A DNA stretch of 47,893 nucleotides from JTS-RE9 sp964649195 (GCA_964649195.1 CAZYPK010000022.1:1-47893), one strand, 5' to 3'. Positions 22,664 to 31,494 are shown, counted from the first letter of the stretch. Notes: a model not told the origin generated them from the letters alone. Made by a program: numbers and translations.

Positions 22664-23938
22664 ATGAATCATTCGACACCATCAGCAATGCAGGTTTCGG
22701 CACGAGGCTCCGCCCCGCCCCGGGAGCGGGTGCTGTTTCTGACGCATCGCGTGCCCTATCCGCCGGACCGTGGCGATCGCATTCGGGCGTTTCACATTCT
22801 CCGGTTTCTCGCCCGGCGTTACGACGTGTCGCTGGCCTCGGTCAGTGATGAGCCGGTCACGGCGGAGCAGATGTCGGTCCTCGAAGGTTTCGCGCGGCAA
22901 GTCTGCGTGCAGCCGATCAGCGCCCGATGGGGCAAACTGCGCGGCTTGCTCTCGCTCGCTTTGGGCGGCGCCGTTTCACCCGCCTACTTTTACCGTCCCG
23001 CGCTCAAGCGCACCATTGAAGCGTGGCATCGCGAGCGGCCCTTCGATGCGGTGGTGACCTTCTGCACCGGCATGGTGCGGTATGCAAGAGCGCTGACGAA
23101 GCGGGATGCGTCGATCAAGCACATCATCGATCTCGTTGATGTCGATAGCGCCAAGTGGGCGGAATATGCAAGGAACAGCAGGCCGCCGATGCGCTGGGTT
23201 TACGCGGCAGAGGCCAGACGCCTTCGCGCCATCGAGGCCGGCCGGCACGATCGCTTCGACGCCATCGGCGTGGTGAGCGAGGCCGAGGCGAACATCTACC
23301 GCAGGGAAGTGGGCGATCATCCCGGACTCGTCGAACTGCGTCATGCGGTCGATACGACATTTCATCAGCCCATGCCTGATGCGGGTTCGCAGATGATCGT
23401 GTTCATCGGCGTGCTCGATTACAAGCCGAATGTCGAGGGCATCATCTGGTTCGTGAATCACGTCATGCCTCTGCTGCGCCGGCGCGTGCCCGGGGTGAAG
23501 CTCCAGATCATCGGGCGGCATCCATCGGCGGAGGTTCTTGCATTGGACCATGCGGAGAATGTCGAGGTCGTCGGGTCGGTGCCTGATGTGCGCGACCATC
23601 TGCGCCATGCCGTCGCATCGATCGCGCCGCTGAAGATCGCCCGCGGCGTGCAGACGAAGGTGCTCGAAGCGATGGCCGGCGGCCGCGTGGCGGTCTGCTC
23701 GCCCGGCGCCGCCGAGGGGATTCATGGCGACGACGGCGAGCACCTGTTCATCTGCGATTCGCCGCTGCAATGGGCCCGGACGATCGAGCGCATCATCCAC
23801 GACCGCCACCTGCGCCTTCGCATCGCGGCACAGGCCAGGGAGCGCATCGAAACGATGTACCGCTTTGAAAAGTGCTACGAACCGCTTGAAAAACTGATCA
23901 ATCGACAGACTGAACCTTCACTGCGAAAAGCGGCGTGA
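22664..23938 (+). CDS. Sugar transferase of the PEP-CTERM/EpsH-associated type (TIGR03087-like)
   Basis: The 424-residue product carries LFLTHRVPYPPDRGDRIRAF near residue 25, which is the signature of the TIGR03087 sugar transferases found with exosortase/PEP-CTERM systems. The second domain has VFIGVLDYKPNVEGIIWFVN, LQIIGRHPSAEVLAL and APLKIARGVQTKVLEAMAGG, all GT4-like nucleotide-sugar-binding features. Predicted to build an exported polysaccharide at the cytoplasmic membrane face. Start at 22664 after AGGGTGG. It is followed at 100 bp by GDP-mannose dehydratase, which could supply an activated deoxysugar. A PEP-CTERM substrate is encoded at 39750-40721; no exosortase is in this window. Confidence 0.9.
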   Translation: MNHSTPSAMQVSARGSAPPRERVLFLTHRVPYPPDRGDRIRAFHILRFLARRYDVSLASVSDEPVTAEQMSVLEGFARQVCVQPISARWGKLRGLLSLALGGAVSPAYFYRPALKRTIEAWHRERPFDAVVTFCTGMVRYARALTKRDASIKHIIDLVDVDSAKWAEYARNSRPPMRWVYAAEARRLRAIEAGRHDRFDAIGVVSEAEANIYRREVGDHPGLVELRHAVDTTFHQPMPDAGSQMIVFIGVLDYKPNVEGIIWFVNHVMPLLRRRVPGVKLQIIGRHPSAEVLALDHAENVEVVGSVPDVRDHLRHAVASIAPLKIARGVQTKVLEAMAGGRVAVCSPGAAEGIHGDDGEHLFICDSPLQWARTIERIIHDRHLRLRIAAQARERIETMYRFEKCYEPLEKLINRQTEPSLRKAA

Positions 23939-23941
23939 AAA

Positions 23942-24049
23942 AAGTTCCAGGTTCCAAGTTGTTGGGAGCCTGCCTTCAAACATGGAACATGGAACATGGA
24001 ACCTGGAACTCAGAACTCAGAACTCAGAACTCAGAACTCGGAACTTATT
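23942..24049. repeat. Mixed heptanucleotide array forming the leader of gmd
   Basis: GTTCCAG/GTTCCAA units, then ATGGAAC units, then AACTCAG units run up to the bases AACTTATTT immediately before the gmd ATG. The array is open in the gmd frame (GTWN and NSELRTQ peptides), so it could be translated if an upstream start were used. Confidence 0.9.
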
Positions 24050-24050
24050 T

Positions 24051-25055
24051 ATGCAATCCAAAACCGCACTCATCACCGGCATCACGGGGCAGGACGGCTC
24101 CTACCTCGCGGAACTGCTTCTCGATAAGGGATACGAGGTGCATGGCGTCGTTCGCCGTGTGGCCACGGAAGACCCTGCCGCGCGTCATGGCCGGATTCGC
24201 CATCTGCTCGATCGCGTGACGCTGCACCCGGCTTCGCTGGAAAATTACGCGAGCCTGTGCAGGGTGATGCAGACCGTCAAGCCTGCCGAGTGCTACCACC
24301 TGGCGGCGCAGAGCTTCGTCAGCTATTCGTTCGAGGATGAGTTCTCGACGATGAACACGAACATCAACGGCACGCATCACATGCTCGCCGCGATCAAGGA
24401 AGTCGCCCCGGAGTGCCGCTTCTATTTCGCAGGCTCCAGCGAGATGTTCGGCAAGGTTCGCGAGACGCCGCAGAGCGAATCGACCCCCTTCCACCCGCGC
24501 TCCAGCTACGGCATCAGCAAGTGCGCCGGCTTCGAACTGACCCGCAACTACCGCGAAGCCTACGGCCTGCACACCTCCAGCGGCATCCTCTACAACCACG
24601 AATCGCCCCGTCGCGGCTTCGAGTTCGTCACCCGAAAAATCACCAGCCATGTGGCGAAGATCAAGATGGGCATGGCTCACGAGCTGCGCCTGGGCAACCT
24701 CTCGGCCCAGCGCGACTGGGGCCACGCGAAGGATTACGTCGAGGCGATGTGGCTGATGCTTCAGCAGGAGACGCCGGATGATTACGTCGTCGCCACCGGG
24801 CAGACCTGGAGCGTGCGCGACTTCTGCGAAATCGCGTTCTCCCATGTGAATCTGAACTACCGCGATCATGTCGTGACCGATCCCAGGTTTTTGCGTCCCG
24901 CGGAGGTCGATCTGCTTCTTGGCGAACCGGACAAGGCCCGCAAGGCGCTGGGCTGGAAACATCGCCACACGTTTGAGCAGCTTGTGTGCGGCATGGTCGA
25001 TGGCGACATGGAAGCCCTGGGCGGCGGCAAACGCAACCTGCGACTGGCGGCGTGA
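24051..25055 (+). CDS. gmd: GDP-mannose 4,6-dehydratase
   Basis: NAD(P)-dependent short-chain dehydratase that converts GDP-D-mannose to GDP-4-keto-6-deoxymannose, the branch point to GDP-fucose or GDP-rhamnose. The N-terminal ITGITGQDGSYLAELLLDKG is the family nucleotide-binding signature. YHLAAQSFVSYSFEDEF, the catalytic SSEMFGKV with Y-x-x-x-K at SSYGISKCAG, and LYNHESPRRGFEFVTRKI all match Gmd. The 334-residue length is normal. The ATG at 24051 is directly preceded by a 7-base repeat array and has no Shine-Dalgarno sequence. It probably belongs with the glycosyltransferase upstream. Confidence 0.96.
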   Translation: MQSKTALITGITGQDGSYLAELLLDKGYEVHGVVRRVATEDPAARHGRIRHLLDRVTLHPASLENYASLCRVMQTVKPAECYHLAAQSFVSYSFEDEFSTMNTNINGTHHMLAAIKEVAPECRFYFAGSSEMFGKVRETPQSESTPFHPRSSYGISKCAGFELTRNYREAYGLHTSSGILYNHESPRRGFEFVTRKITSHVAKIKMGMAHELRLGNLSAQRDWGHAKDYVEAMWLMLQQETPDDYVVATGQTWSVRDFCEIAFSHVNLNYRDHVVTDPRFLRPAEVDLLLGEPDKARKALGWKHRHTFEQLVCGMVDGDMEALGGGKRNLRLAA

Positions 25056-25100
25056 AGCGGCGGGGAAAATGAGAACTTATTCCGGGTGAGGGTGGATGGC

Positions 25101-25231
25101 TGGGTGGCTGGGGCTGGAGGCTTTGCGCAAGCCCCGGCCCGGTGCGCCTTGCTGTGACCAACCACTTTTGCCTGTCATACACGCCTGCCGCGCGCTCAGC
25201 CGGGGCTTCGCGGACTCAGCCCCAGCCACCC
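25101..25231. repeat. GGGTGGCTGGGGCTG inverted-repeat element, copy 1
   Basis: The left arm GGGTGGCTGGGGCTGGAGGC continues with GCGCAAGCCCCGGCCC; the right arm is the inverted partner ending AGCCCCAGCCACCC at 25231. The element lies after gmd. With the next element it fills the 344-bp gap up to prmC, in which I see no gene. Copies 2 and 3 are at 38274-38436 and 46338-46449. Confidence 0.85.
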
Positions 25232-25257
25232 TATCACTCACCCTACGCACCCTATTT

Positions 25258-25392
25258 ATTGATGGTCACTTTAGTAAAAGCCCCAAGCCCAAGGGTGAGG
25301 TCCGCCGAACCCTTGGGGTATCGAACCGGAATACCCCGACGGCTCGCGGACTCGCCATCGGGCTTGGGGCTTTTACTAAAATGACCATCAAT
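25258..25392. mobile_element. 135-bp element with 33-bp terminal inverted repeats
   Basis: Left TIR 25258-25290 begins ATTGATGGTCACTTTAGTAA; right TIR 25360-25392 is its inverse with one mismatch in 33 positions. The interior contains GATACCCCGACGG-type sequence shared with the palindromic element at 39628-39722. No coding capacity. It is MITE-like; a target duplication is not obvious. Confidence 0.82.
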
Positions 25393-25399
25393 ACCCACC

Positions 25400-26284
25400 C
25401 TATGCACTCACATCCGCCACCAGCACGCGGGGCAGGCCTTCGTGATCGGTGAGGACCTGTGCGTTCTCCAGGCCCGCCTCCTGCGCCAGTTCCAGCGCCG
25501 CGGCCTTCTGCGAATCGGCGATTTCAATCACGACCTGTCCGGGCGCCTCGATGTGCTGTTTCGACTGCGCGATGATGCGGCGGATGAAGTCGAGGCCGTC
25601 GCTGCCGCCGCGCAGGGCCAGGTGCGGTTCGTAATCCTTCACGTTGGGCAACACGTTTTCAAATTCCGCATCGCTGATGTAAGGCGGGTTGCTCACGAGA
25701 TATCTGAATCGCTCGAACTTGAGCGGATCGAGCAGATCGCCCCGGCGGAAGTCGATGCGATCGGTGACGCCGTGTGTGGCCGCGTTTTCCCTGGCGATCG
25801 TCAGGGCCTCTTCGCTGATGTCGGTGGCGACGATCCGGGCGCCTTCGATCTGTTTGGCGAGGGTGATGGCGATGATGCCGCTGCCGGTGCAGATGTCGGC
25901 GATGACCGGTGCGCGAAAGCCCGGCGTTCGGCGCGAGTGCTGGATGATGTGCTCGACGACCGTCTCCGTCGAGGGTCGCGGGATGAGCACCGCCGGGGTG
26001 ACCTTGAACATCATCGAGAAGAACGGCGCGTGGCCGACGAGGTAATCGACCGGTTCATGTCTGCTCGCGCGTTCGACGAGGTCGCGGAAGGCGGCGCGTT
26101 CCAGGTCGCCGGCGGGCCGGTCGGCATCCATGAAGAGCTTGATGCGCGTCACGCCGAGCACGTGGGCCAGGAGCATCTCGGCGGAGTGGCGCGGGGAGTC
26201 GATGCCTTTTTTCCCGAAGTGTTCGGTGGTCCATGCGAGCAGTTTTCGCGTGGTCCAGCGGGGAGTGGAGGAGGGGGACGGCAT
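25400..26284 (-). CDS. prmC: Peptide chain release factor N5-glutamine methyltransferase
   Basis: SAM-dependent methyltransferase that modifies the GGQ glutamine of release factors. The 294-residue product has the PrmC helical N-terminal domain (AEMLLAHVLGVTRIKLFMDA), VLIPRPSTETVVEHI, the SAM-binding DICTGSGIIAITLAKQ, and the catalytic NPPYI motif (VSNPPYISDAEFENV). The ATG at 26284 gives the usual N-terminus; no Shine-Dalgarno sequence is visible and a terminator lies 34 bp upstream, so it likely has its own promoter or depends on read-through. prfA, its frequent neighbour, is not present. Confidence 0.95.
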   Translation of the reverse strand: MPSPSSTPRWTTRKLLAWTTEHFGKKGIDSPRHSAEMLLAHVLGVTRIKLFMDADRPAGDLERAAFRDLVERASRHEPVDYLVGHAPFFSMMFKVTPAVLIPRPSTETVVEHIIQHSRRTPGFRAPVIADICTGSGIIAITLAKQIEGARIVATDISEEALTIARENAATHGVTDRIDFRRGDLLDPLKFERFRYLVSNPPYISDAEFENVLPNVKDYEPHLALRGGSDGLDFIRRIIAQSKQHIEAPGQVVIEIADSQKAAALELAQEAGLENAQVLTDHEGLPRVLVADVSA

Positions 26285-26312
26285 GGTTGCATTGTAGTGA
26301 GTGGTTGAAATG

Positions 26313-26339
26313 AAAAACCCACCCACAGGAGTGGGTGGG
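26313..26339 (-). terminator. Intrinsic terminator of the peptidyl-prolyl isomerase gene
   Basis: Read on the minus strand: stem CCCACCCAC-TCCT-GTGGGTGGG followed by TTTTT. It lies 46 bp after the isomerase stop, just beyond a CTTCTGA-type 7-base array at 26350-26383. Confidence 0.85.
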
Positions 26340-26384
26340 CTTTGGCTGTGTGACTTCTGACTTCTGACCTCTGACCTCTGATTC

Positions 26385-27059
26385 TCACTTCTTCGCGGCG
26401 ACTTCGATGGTGGTCTTTTTGATGCCCAGGGCTTCCCTGGTCTGGCCGGTGCCGGAGCCGCCGGCTTCGAGGGCTTTGACGACATCCATGCCTTCGACGA
26501 CTTCGCCGAAGATGGTGTGCTTGCCGTCGAGCCAGGAGGTGGGGACGAAGGTGAGGAAGAACTGGGAGCCATCGGTGCCGGGGCCGCGGTTGGCCATCGA
26601 GAGGAGGCCGGGCTTGTTGTGGCGGACGTTCTTGTCGAACTCGCCGTCGTACTCGTAGCCGGGACCACCATCACCTCTGCCCAGCGGGCAGCCGCCCTGG
26701 GCCATGAACTGGGTGATGACGCGGTGGAAGCTCAGGTCGTTGTAGAAGCCCAGGCGTGCGAGGTAGATGGTGCTGGAGACGTGCATCGGGGCGACATCGG
26801 GCAGCAGCTTGATTTTGATGGTTCCTTTGTTGGTTTCCATGATCCAGAAGTAATCGCTCTTGGCGTCGAAGGTCGCCTTGGGCGGCTTGGGCAGGCTGGT
26901 CTTCCAATTCTTCTTTTCGAGGTCGATCTTGCCGGCGGCCTTCTGGTCGGCGATGAACTTGTCGATGGAGGCCACCGCGCCGTCGCCGGTCGCATCGGCG
27001 GCAAAGGAGACGCCGGCCATGAGCAGTGTGACAAGGGTGATCGCGGCAATCAGGTGCAT
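26385..27059 (-). CDS. Exported cyclophilin-type peptidyl-prolyl cis-trans isomerase
   Basis: A 224-residue protein with signal peptide MHLIAAITLVTLLMAGVSFA and a cyclophilin domain: LSFHRVITQFMAQGGCPLGR, GLLSMANRGPGTDGSQFFLT, and HTIFGEVVEGMDVV. It should catalyse proline isomerisation in exported proteins. The typical F-x-F-x-x-Q/G core is present. A segment of about 45 residues between the signal peptide and the domain (ADQKAAGKIDLEKKNWKTSL) is extra. The start at 27059 has GGAG seven bases upstream. It follows the large repeat protein by 47 bp and ends with its own terminator, making it the likely last gene of the Tol-like cluster. Confidence 0.94.
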   Translation of the reverse strand: MHLIAAITLVTLLMAGVSFAADATGDGAVASIDKFIADQKAAGKIDLEKKNWKTSLPKPPKATFDAKSDYFWIMETNKGTIKIKLLPDVAPMHVSSTIYLARLGFYNDLSFHRVITQFMAQGGCPLGRGDGGPGYEYDGEFDKNVRHNKPGLLSMANRGPGTDGSQFFLTFVPTSWLDGKHTIFGEVVEGMDVVKALEAGGSGTGQTREALGIKKTTIEVAAKK

Positions 27060-27106
27060 GAAAGAACTCCGTTGAGGGTGAGGCGGCATTGTAGTGCGTT
27101 TGCCTG

Positions 27107-29986
27107 TCACTTGCGATGCTTGTTCCTCAGTTGCTCGAACTTGGGCTTGAGCGCGGGGCCGCCCAGATCGGGATATTGCCCTTCGAGTTGATTGATCAAA
27201 CGGGGAATCTGGGCGGTGTGTTCGTTGAGCCTGTCATACACCTGAAGGGCCCGCAGCCAGGACTGCCACCAGATGCGGTTGAGGATGTCGCGCTGCTGCC
27301 GCTGTGCGGGGGGCATGTCGGCGGTGATCTTCACCGGGCGGGTGCTTTCATCGCCGGTGACCTTGCCGTACACGCCCACCGCCTGGATCAGTTCCGTGCG
27401 CTTGCCCGTGGCAAAGAGCGCCTCGCCCTGAAGGAAGATCACGCGCGGCTCGCTCGGATCGGCCTCGACCAGCGGCCTGAGCACTTTCATGGCTTCATCA
27501 ATCTTGCCCGTCAGCAGCGAGGAACGAACCTTGATCAGGCGATAGCGGAACAGATCATCCGGCTCCGCCCCGCTCTTGAGGCCCCACTCCAGCAGCATGT
27601 CCGCCAGCCGGTCCGACGCCTGGGCCTGCTTGGTGGCGCGGTCGGCGAACTCCTTGCGGTCGATCTCGCCCTTGGCCAGTTCCGCCGCGGCGCGAAGGTC
27701 CTCAATATCGTCCGCCAGTTCCGCCAGCGCGGCATCGATGGTCGCGGCCGCCGCGGCCTGCTTCTCCTTGTCCTCGCCGGAGGACTGAACCAGTTCCTCG
27801 GCCAGCTTCACCGCCTCGTTCGCATCGCCCTGCTTCACCTTCACCAAAATGCGCCGGCTGATCGCCTGGCGGATCAGGTCGGGATCGTCCGGGTGGTCGT
27901 CCGCGAAGTTGCGAAGGGCCTTGTCCGCGTCATCCCAGAGCCGGCCGTGAATGTCCAGTTCCACCTTGCGGAGCACGATGTCCGCCAGGGTGTTCTTCAT
28001 GATCTGCACCTGCCTGGTGGTGCCGGTGTCCTCCTCCAGCGCCCGGCGGGCAAGCCTTTCGATGCGATTGGCCTCGTCGCGCAGGGCGTCGCGGCGCAGG
28101 TCCTTGGCCTCTCCTTCGGGCATCGGATTCCAAAGCTGTATCTGGCAGTAGAGCCATTCGCGCTGCCCTTCGACGTAATCGCGATGCTGGAGCGGCAGCT
28201 TCTCGTAGGACTCGGCGGCCTCCTTGTATTTGCCCTCGGCCTGGAGGACGTTGAAGGTGTAATACACCCGCTGCTCATCGGCGATGACGGTGTGTCCCAG
28301 CTTCGCGTAGAGCACCGCGCAGGTGTTGCGGTAGGCCGCATCGACGCCATCGGGCCGCTGCTCCTGAATGTGCAGGTTGTAGAGGAACCGCACCGCCAGG
28401 CCGATGGCTTCCTCGGCCAGCGGATGCTCGGGCAGTTCGTTGGCCAGCTCGGTCCAGATCGCCGCCGCCGACAGGAAGGCTTCGCCGTTTTCCGGATCGC
28501 TCAGGTAGGTTGAATACGCCTTGTTGTAACGGGCCCGGGCCTTCACTTCCGCAGGCACATCCGCCCGGCGGACCAACGCATCGCTGATGTCGATGCAGGC
28601 GTTCAGATGCACCCGGGCCTCCTTCATCGCCGCCGCCGCCTCTTCGTTCTTTTCCTCCTTCTGGAACGCGGCCCACTTGGCGACCAGTTCATTGCCCAGG
28701 ATGCGTTCCATCTCACCCATGCCCGAAAGCACCATCGGCGGCAACGTGTCCTGCTTCTGGCCGGCGAACTGTTTCGTCCAGCGGGTGAAGACGAACATCC
28801 GCGCCGCCTCCGTTCGCTGGCCCAGCCGCTTGTCGGCGAAGAGCCTGTCGTAAGGCATGTAGGCCGCCTCGATCTTCTTGCGATCCTTGCCCACGTGCTT
28901 CATCAGCAGGCGGTGCTGAAGGTCGGCAATGAGAATGGGGAACGCCACGCCGCCCTGCGTCAGCGGATGATCCTTGAGCGATTCGAGCGATTCCACGGCT
29001 GCATCGGGCTTCTTGTCGCGCAGCTCCAGCGCCACGGCCCGCATCAGGTTGGCGCGGAAGGCCATCAGGTCGTCCTTGGAGGCCTGGACGACCTTGTCGA
29101 GCAGGGCGATGGCGTCGTTGTGCTGCCCCAGCCGGGCCATGGCCTTGGCCTTGATGAAGTCGGAGGGACGCTGGGGGATGCCGTACTTGGTCGCCAGTTC
29201 GACGGGGATGTTGCCGATGGCGTCGATGGAGGCGTTGAGCAGGCGGGCGCGTTCGCCGGCGGGGTTGGTGGCCTGGAGCGGAATGTTGGGGTTCCTGCCC
29301 AGGTTCTGGAAGTAGGGATGCGAATCGGGGAGCAGCGACGCCCAGTAGGCCGCGTGAGCCAGCATGAAAGGCACCTTGGTCTTGGCGTACTCATCCATGA
29401 GTTCCTCCCAGCGGCCGGTGTTCACGTAGGTCTGGTTGTAATCGGGCGACCGGGGAAGCTCGCGCTGCAACCGGCTGAGGAAGATGGAGGCGTCGAACAT
29501 GGCCTCGGCGGCCAGGGAGGCGCCGGACTCGAACACGCGGGTCTGCTCCGGCGTGGGGACGCCGAACTCGTAGAAGTCGTCCGCCAGGTCGTTGAGCGAC
29601 ATGCGGGTGTAAATCAGGTGGAGCGCCATGTCCGTCTGCCACAGGGCCCGCTTGGTGTTGTCGCGGTTGCCGTTGATCAGGCTCTGAAACTCCGCGATGC
29701 CCTTCTCCAGCGAGGCGATGCGTTCCTTCAGGTCATCAGGATTCCCGGCCACGGGGGTCTGGGCCCGCATGATGAGCATTTCGACTTCGAGCTTCTTCGC
29801 GTCGGCGGGGTCCTTGATGGAGCCGTCGCGCGACAGATGCACAAGCAGTTCGGACATGCCCCGCTCGCGCATCTCCTTGATCAGGCGATCGACGTTCAGA
29901 TGATCCAGCTGCGCCGCCGCCGGCGAGGTCAAGGCCGGCAGCAGAAGCGTGCAGGCGAGAAGAAACTTGCGGGAGAGGGTATTCAT
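27107..29986 (-). CDS. Large exported helical-repeat (TPR-like) protein of the Tol/Exb-like cluster
   Basis: A 959-residue protein with signal peptide MNTLSRKFLLACTLLLPALT (AAA cleavage site) and otherwise almost entirely amphipathic helices. TPR-like units can be seen, for example ADKALRNFADDHPDDPDLIR, and ADEQRVYYTFNVLQAEGKYK. The C-terminal part (EPRVIFLQGEALFATGKRTE) is clearly TPR-like. Likely periplasmic scaffold; no catalytic motif is seen. The ATG at 29986 and another two codons upstream (29992) are both possible. The gene comes directly after two ExbD genes and before the isomerase, so it probably works with the ExbB/ExbD motor. No named family is recognised. Confidence 0.82.
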   Translation of the reverse strand: MNTLSRKFLLACTLLLPALTSPAAAQLDHLNVDRLIKEMRERGMSELLVHLSRDGSIKDPADAKKLEVEMLIMRAQTPVAGNPDDLKERIASLEKGIAEFQSLINGNRDNTKRALWQTDMALHLIYTRMSLNDLADDFYEFGVPTPEQTRVFESGASLAAEAMFDASIFLSRLQRELPRSPDYNQTYVNTGRWEELMDEYAKTKVPFMLAHAAYWASLLPDSHPYFQNLGRNPNIPLQATNPAGERARLLNASIDAIGNIPVELATKYGIPQRPSDFIKAKAMARLGQHNDAIALLDKVVQASKDDLMAFRANLMRAVALELRDKKPDAAVESLESLKDHPLTQGGVAFPILIADLQHRLLMKHVGKDRKKIEAAYMPYDRLFADKRLGQRTEAARMFVFTRWTKQFAGQKQDTLPPMVLSGMGEMERILGNELVAKWAAFQKEEKNEEAAAAMKEARVHLNACIDISDALVRRADVPAEVKARARYNKAYSTYLSDPENGEAFLSAAAIWTELANELPEHPLAEEAIGLAVRFLYNLHIQEQRPDGVDAAYRNTCAVLYAKLGHTVIADEQRVYYTFNVLQAEGKYKEAAESYEKLPLQHRDYVEGQREWLYCQIQLWNPMPEGEAKDLRRDALRDEANRIERLARRALEEDTGTTRQVQIMKNTLADIVLRKVELDIHGRLWDDADKALRNFADDHPDDPDLIRQAISRRILVKVKQGDANEAVKLAEELVQSSGEDKEKQAAAAATIDAALAELADDIEDLRAAAELAKGEIDRKEFADRATKQAQASDRLADMLLEWGLKSGAEPDDLFRYRLIKVRSSLLTGKIDEAMKVLRPLVEADPSEPRVIFLQGEALFATGKRTELIQAVGVYGKVTGDESTRPVKITADMPPAQRQQRDILNRIWWQSWLRALQVYDRLNEHTAQIPRLINQLEGQYPDLGGPALKPKFEQLRNKHRK

Positions 29987-30044
29987 GGGCATTGCACCGG
30001 GATGAAAACGGGCGGGCAGGGGCAGCGGCAGGAGACATCGTATA

Positions 30045-30110
30045 GTAGCCGCAGTGTCCTCGCTGCGCGTCTGCATCGTTGTAGCCGCAGCGTCCTCGCT
30101 GCGCGTCTGC
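30045..30110. repeat. Two tandem copies (period 36) of a GTAGCCGCAG-containing repeat
   Basis: GTAGCCGCAGTGTCCTCGCT and GTAGCCGCAGCGTCCTCGCT begin at 30045 and 30081; each continues GCGCGTCTGC. The GCAGCGTCCTCGCTGC part is itself palindromic. A related copy lies near 8964-8983. The repeat is located between exbD and the large repeat protein. Confidence 0.8.
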
Positions 30111-30142
30111 GGAACGCGAAGCCGCAAGCGGCTCCCGCCTCA

Positions 30143-30739
30143 TCAGGGCGCGCCTTCGGTGGCCTGGGCGAAGGCGATGTTCTTGTAGCGTGCCTTGACC
30201 GCCTGGTTGAAGGCGTTGACCACATGCTGCCAGCGGACATCGCCGCTGGGCTGGATGATGATGGGGTTCTCATCGCTGAAGGCGCCGCCCTTGTCTTCGC
30301 GCATGCCTTCGAGCATTTTGCCCAGGTCGCCGAAGGTCGAGGGGGCGATGGTGGATTTGTCGATGTCGAGCCGGTACCCCGTGCCGGTGCGGCCGGTGCG
30401 GGCGTGGACGATGATCTTGATGGGCTGTTCGAGCTTGGGCACCTCCGCCGCCTGGCCCGAACCGGCGGGCATGGTGGCGGTGATGATGCCTTCGCCGGGC
30501 ACGAAGTTGCTGGTGATGATGAAGTAGATCAGAAGCTGGAAGACGACGTCGATCATCGGCGTCATGTTCAGTTCCATGATGTTGCCGGACTGCTTCCGCC
30601 TGGACTTGTGCGGTTCGTGATGCACCGTCTCCTGCGCCGGAGCCGCGGCGACGGCGGCGGCGGAAGGCGGCTGTCCGGTGGTGGGGCCGGGGGTTGATCC
30701 GGGGGTTGGTTGTCCGGGTTGTCCGGGGGTTTGGCTCAT
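30143..30739 (-). CDS. ExbD/TolR-family protein (second paralogue, long N-terminus)
   Basis: Proton-channel partner of ExbB/TolQ: one membrane helix with the conserved aspartate D64 in ELNMTPMIDVVFQLLIYFII, then a periplasmic domain. The 198-residue product has an unusual cytoplasmic N-terminal extension of about 50 residues rich in P, G, Q and T (TPGQPGQPTPG), produced by CCGGGG-type repeats, followed by basic KSRRKQSG. The periplasmic part ends in the usual ExbD fold (DENPIIIQPSGDVRWQHVVN). Start at 30739 has AAGG five bases upstream. It follows exbD copy 1 after 166 bp, in which a GATTTGA array lies. Confidence 0.93.
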   Translation of the reverse strand: MSQTPGQPGQPTPGSTPGPTTGQPPSAAAVAAAPAQETVHHEPHKSRRKQSGNIMELNMTPMIDVVFQLLIYFIITSNFVPGEGIITATMPAGSGQAAEVPKLEQPIKIIVHARTGRTGTGYRLDIDKSTIAPSTFGDLGKMLEGMREDKGGAFSDENPIIIQPSGDVRWQHVVNAFNQAVKARYKNIAFAQATEGAP

Positions 30740-30794
30740 TTGCCTTGGGCCTTTGATGCCCCGCAAGGGTGGTTGCGAGGGGTGGGGAAATTGC

Positions 30795-30862
30795 GAATCT
30801 CAGATTTCAAATCTCGAATCCCAAATCTCAGATTTGAAATTTGAAATCTCAAATCTCAAATC
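30795..30862. repeat. Heptanucleotide array between the two exbD genes
   Basis: CAGATTT, CAAATCT and GAAATTT units of 7 bases in both orientations occupy most of the 166-bp exbD-exbD gap. The array can fold back on itself. Confidence 0.85.
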
Positions 30863-30905
30863 CTTCGCATCAGCTCGTTCGTCGCCACTGCGATCACCTG
30901 TCACT

Positions 30906-31412
30906 TCACTTGTTGTTCATGTTGTCCGGGCCTTCATTGGGAAGGAAGGCGACAAGGTTCACCGTCTTGATCCCTGCCGTGGTGATCGCCGCCAGCACCG
31001 GCTGCACACGGTCGTAGTAGGTGGCCGCATCGGCGCGGAGCAGGACCTGAATGTCCTCGTTGCGCTCCTTGGATTCCTTCAGTTCGGCGATCAGATCGTC
31101 CAGGTTGCTGATGTCGTACTCGCGGAAGCCCAGCTTCACCTTGGTCGGCTCGCCGTTGACCATCAAGGCGTCGGCGGCGGTCTTTCGCGTCGGCGGATCG
31201 TCCGAGGGGATGATGCTGATCACCAGCCGCCGCACATCGCCCAGTTCCACCACCTTCGGATCAAACAGCTTGGGCACCAGCATCGAGACCGATTCCTCGG
31301 AGACGATGTTGTTCACCAGCAGAAAGAAGATGATGAGCTGAAAGGTGACATCGATCATCGGCGTCAGGTCCGACTTGGCGACGTAGTTGGTGGTTTTTTT
31401 TCGCTTGGCCAT
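30906..31412 (-). CDS. ExbD/TolR-family protein (first paralogue)
   Basis: A 168-residue protein with a short cytoplasmic start (MAKRKKTTNYVAKSDL), a membrane helix containing the proton-pathway aspartate D21 (LTPMIDVTFQLIIFFLLVNN), and a periplasmic domain ending LPNEGPDNMNNK. It should form the stator with the TolQ/ExbB protein encoded 82 bp upstream. The periplasmic part has LGFREYDISNLDDLIAELKE and IQVLLRADAATYYDRVQPVL, in which the last block is typical for ExbD. It is clearly different from the second ExbD, so the two may form mixed dimers. GCAGGTG precedes the start. Confidence 0.94.
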   Translation of the reverse strand: MAKRKKTTNYVAKSDLTPMIDVTFQLIIFFLLVNNIVSEESVSMLVPKLFDPKVVELGDVRRLVISIIPSDDPPTRKTAADALMVNGEPTKVKLGFREYDISNLDDLIAELKESKERNEDIQVLLRADAATYYDRVQPVLAAITTAGIKTVNLVAFLPNEGPDNMNNK

Positions 31413-31494
31413 GAAACACCTGCAAGGAACAGATCACATCCGCCGTCAAAACATACGCCATCCCGAAACAACCCTCCCATTCACCCAACCCGAA

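Noticed and set aside
28607..30697. Plus-strand frame of 696 codons opposite the large repeat protein and exbD
   Set aside because: Spans two minus-strand genes with clear features (signal peptide, ExbD motif); composition is that of antisense DNA.
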